Assembly: GCA_023399465.1 (NCBI GenBank)
Contig: JAEWPB010000009.1
Span: 1 to 31,956, forward strand
DNA length: 31,956 nt
Reading direction: 5' to 3'
Origin: Pseudomonadota bacterium
GTDB lineage: Bacteria > Pseudomonadota > Alphaproteobacteria > Rhizobiales > Rhizobiaceae
In this document: positions 31,900-31,956 of the stretch, in pieces
Layout of the letters: every line of letters starts with the position of its first letter
Position numbering within the stretch: position 1 is the stretch's first letter
The notes under the pieces: generated by a model
Seen by the model: the letters and a program-made list of their open reading frames with translations, nothing else
Databases searched by the model: none
Told to the model about the DNA's origin: nothing
Made by a program: the position numbers and the translations under genes

Positions 31900-31956
31900 A
31901 AATGTAACGGACATCTTGTCAGGTCGTGGATTTTCCTGAACCTGTTTTTGCCGTAT

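Noticed and set aside
1..31956. Search for a mobile element, CRISPR array, toxin-antitoxin or phage-defence set
   Set aside because: No transposase, integrase, regularly spaced repeats, or small toxin-like gene pair was seen; the genes are almost all conserved housekeeping functions.

Overview
The window is a GC-rich chromosomal segment from an alphaproteobacterium, most likely a member of the Rhizobiales (Rhizobium, Sinorhizobium or Agrobacterium type). This rests on protein flavour and gene order: psd-pssA, a LysM protein beside a LOG-family gene, cysS near purF-cvpA-radA-alr, dnaB, rpsF-rpsR-rplI with a DUF2232 gene, then fabD-fabG-acpP-fabF. The genus assignment is inference from memory of such genomes. 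I see no tRNA, rRNA, CRISPR array, insertion sequence or phage gene.

Layout: (1) 1-1291, minus strand, phospholipid genes psd and pssA (pssA is cut by the window edge). (2) 1619-2911, plus strand, a PAS-GGDEF diguanylate cyclase. (3) 2930-7107, minus strand, an Atm1-type ABC exporter and a membrane-anchored LysM protein, with a strong terminator between them. (4) 7264-7887, plus strand, a LOG-family nucleotide hydrolase. (5) 7940-8848, minus strand, a RarD-type EamA transporter. (6) 9022-14051, minus strand, an apparent operon cysS - gfa - gfa - pip - cimA with two ATGA start/stop overlaps. (7) 14249-20204, minus strand, an SDR oxidoreductase, purF, cvpA, radA and alr. (8) 20310-22270, plus strand, an AraC regulator with azlC-azlD (branched-chain amino-acid export), which looks like an accessory cassette set between dnaB and alr. 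(9) 22337-26610, minus strand, dnaB and the ribosomal cluster rpsF-rpsR-DUF2232-rplI, closed by a clear intrinsic terminator. (10) 26931-27974, minus strand, a Tas-like aldo/keto reductase. (11) 28166-31869, plus strand, the fatty-acid synthesis genes fabD, fabG, acpP and fabF.

Most genes are housekeeping: membrane lipid and fatty-acid synthesis, translation, replication and repair, purine and isoleucine precursors, and D-alanine for the wall. I found no convincing new multi-gene system. The points worth a second look are small: a bulged hairpin made of two AGTACTC repeats one helical turn apart before the GGDEF gene; a duplicated helical module inside the LysM protein; six TTGCG/CGCAA pentamers in 84 bp between the aldo/keto reductase and fabD; two dyads in the acpP leader; an open 45-codon stretch between alr and radA that abuts the radA start; tandem GFA paralogues; and the AraC-AzlCD cassette.
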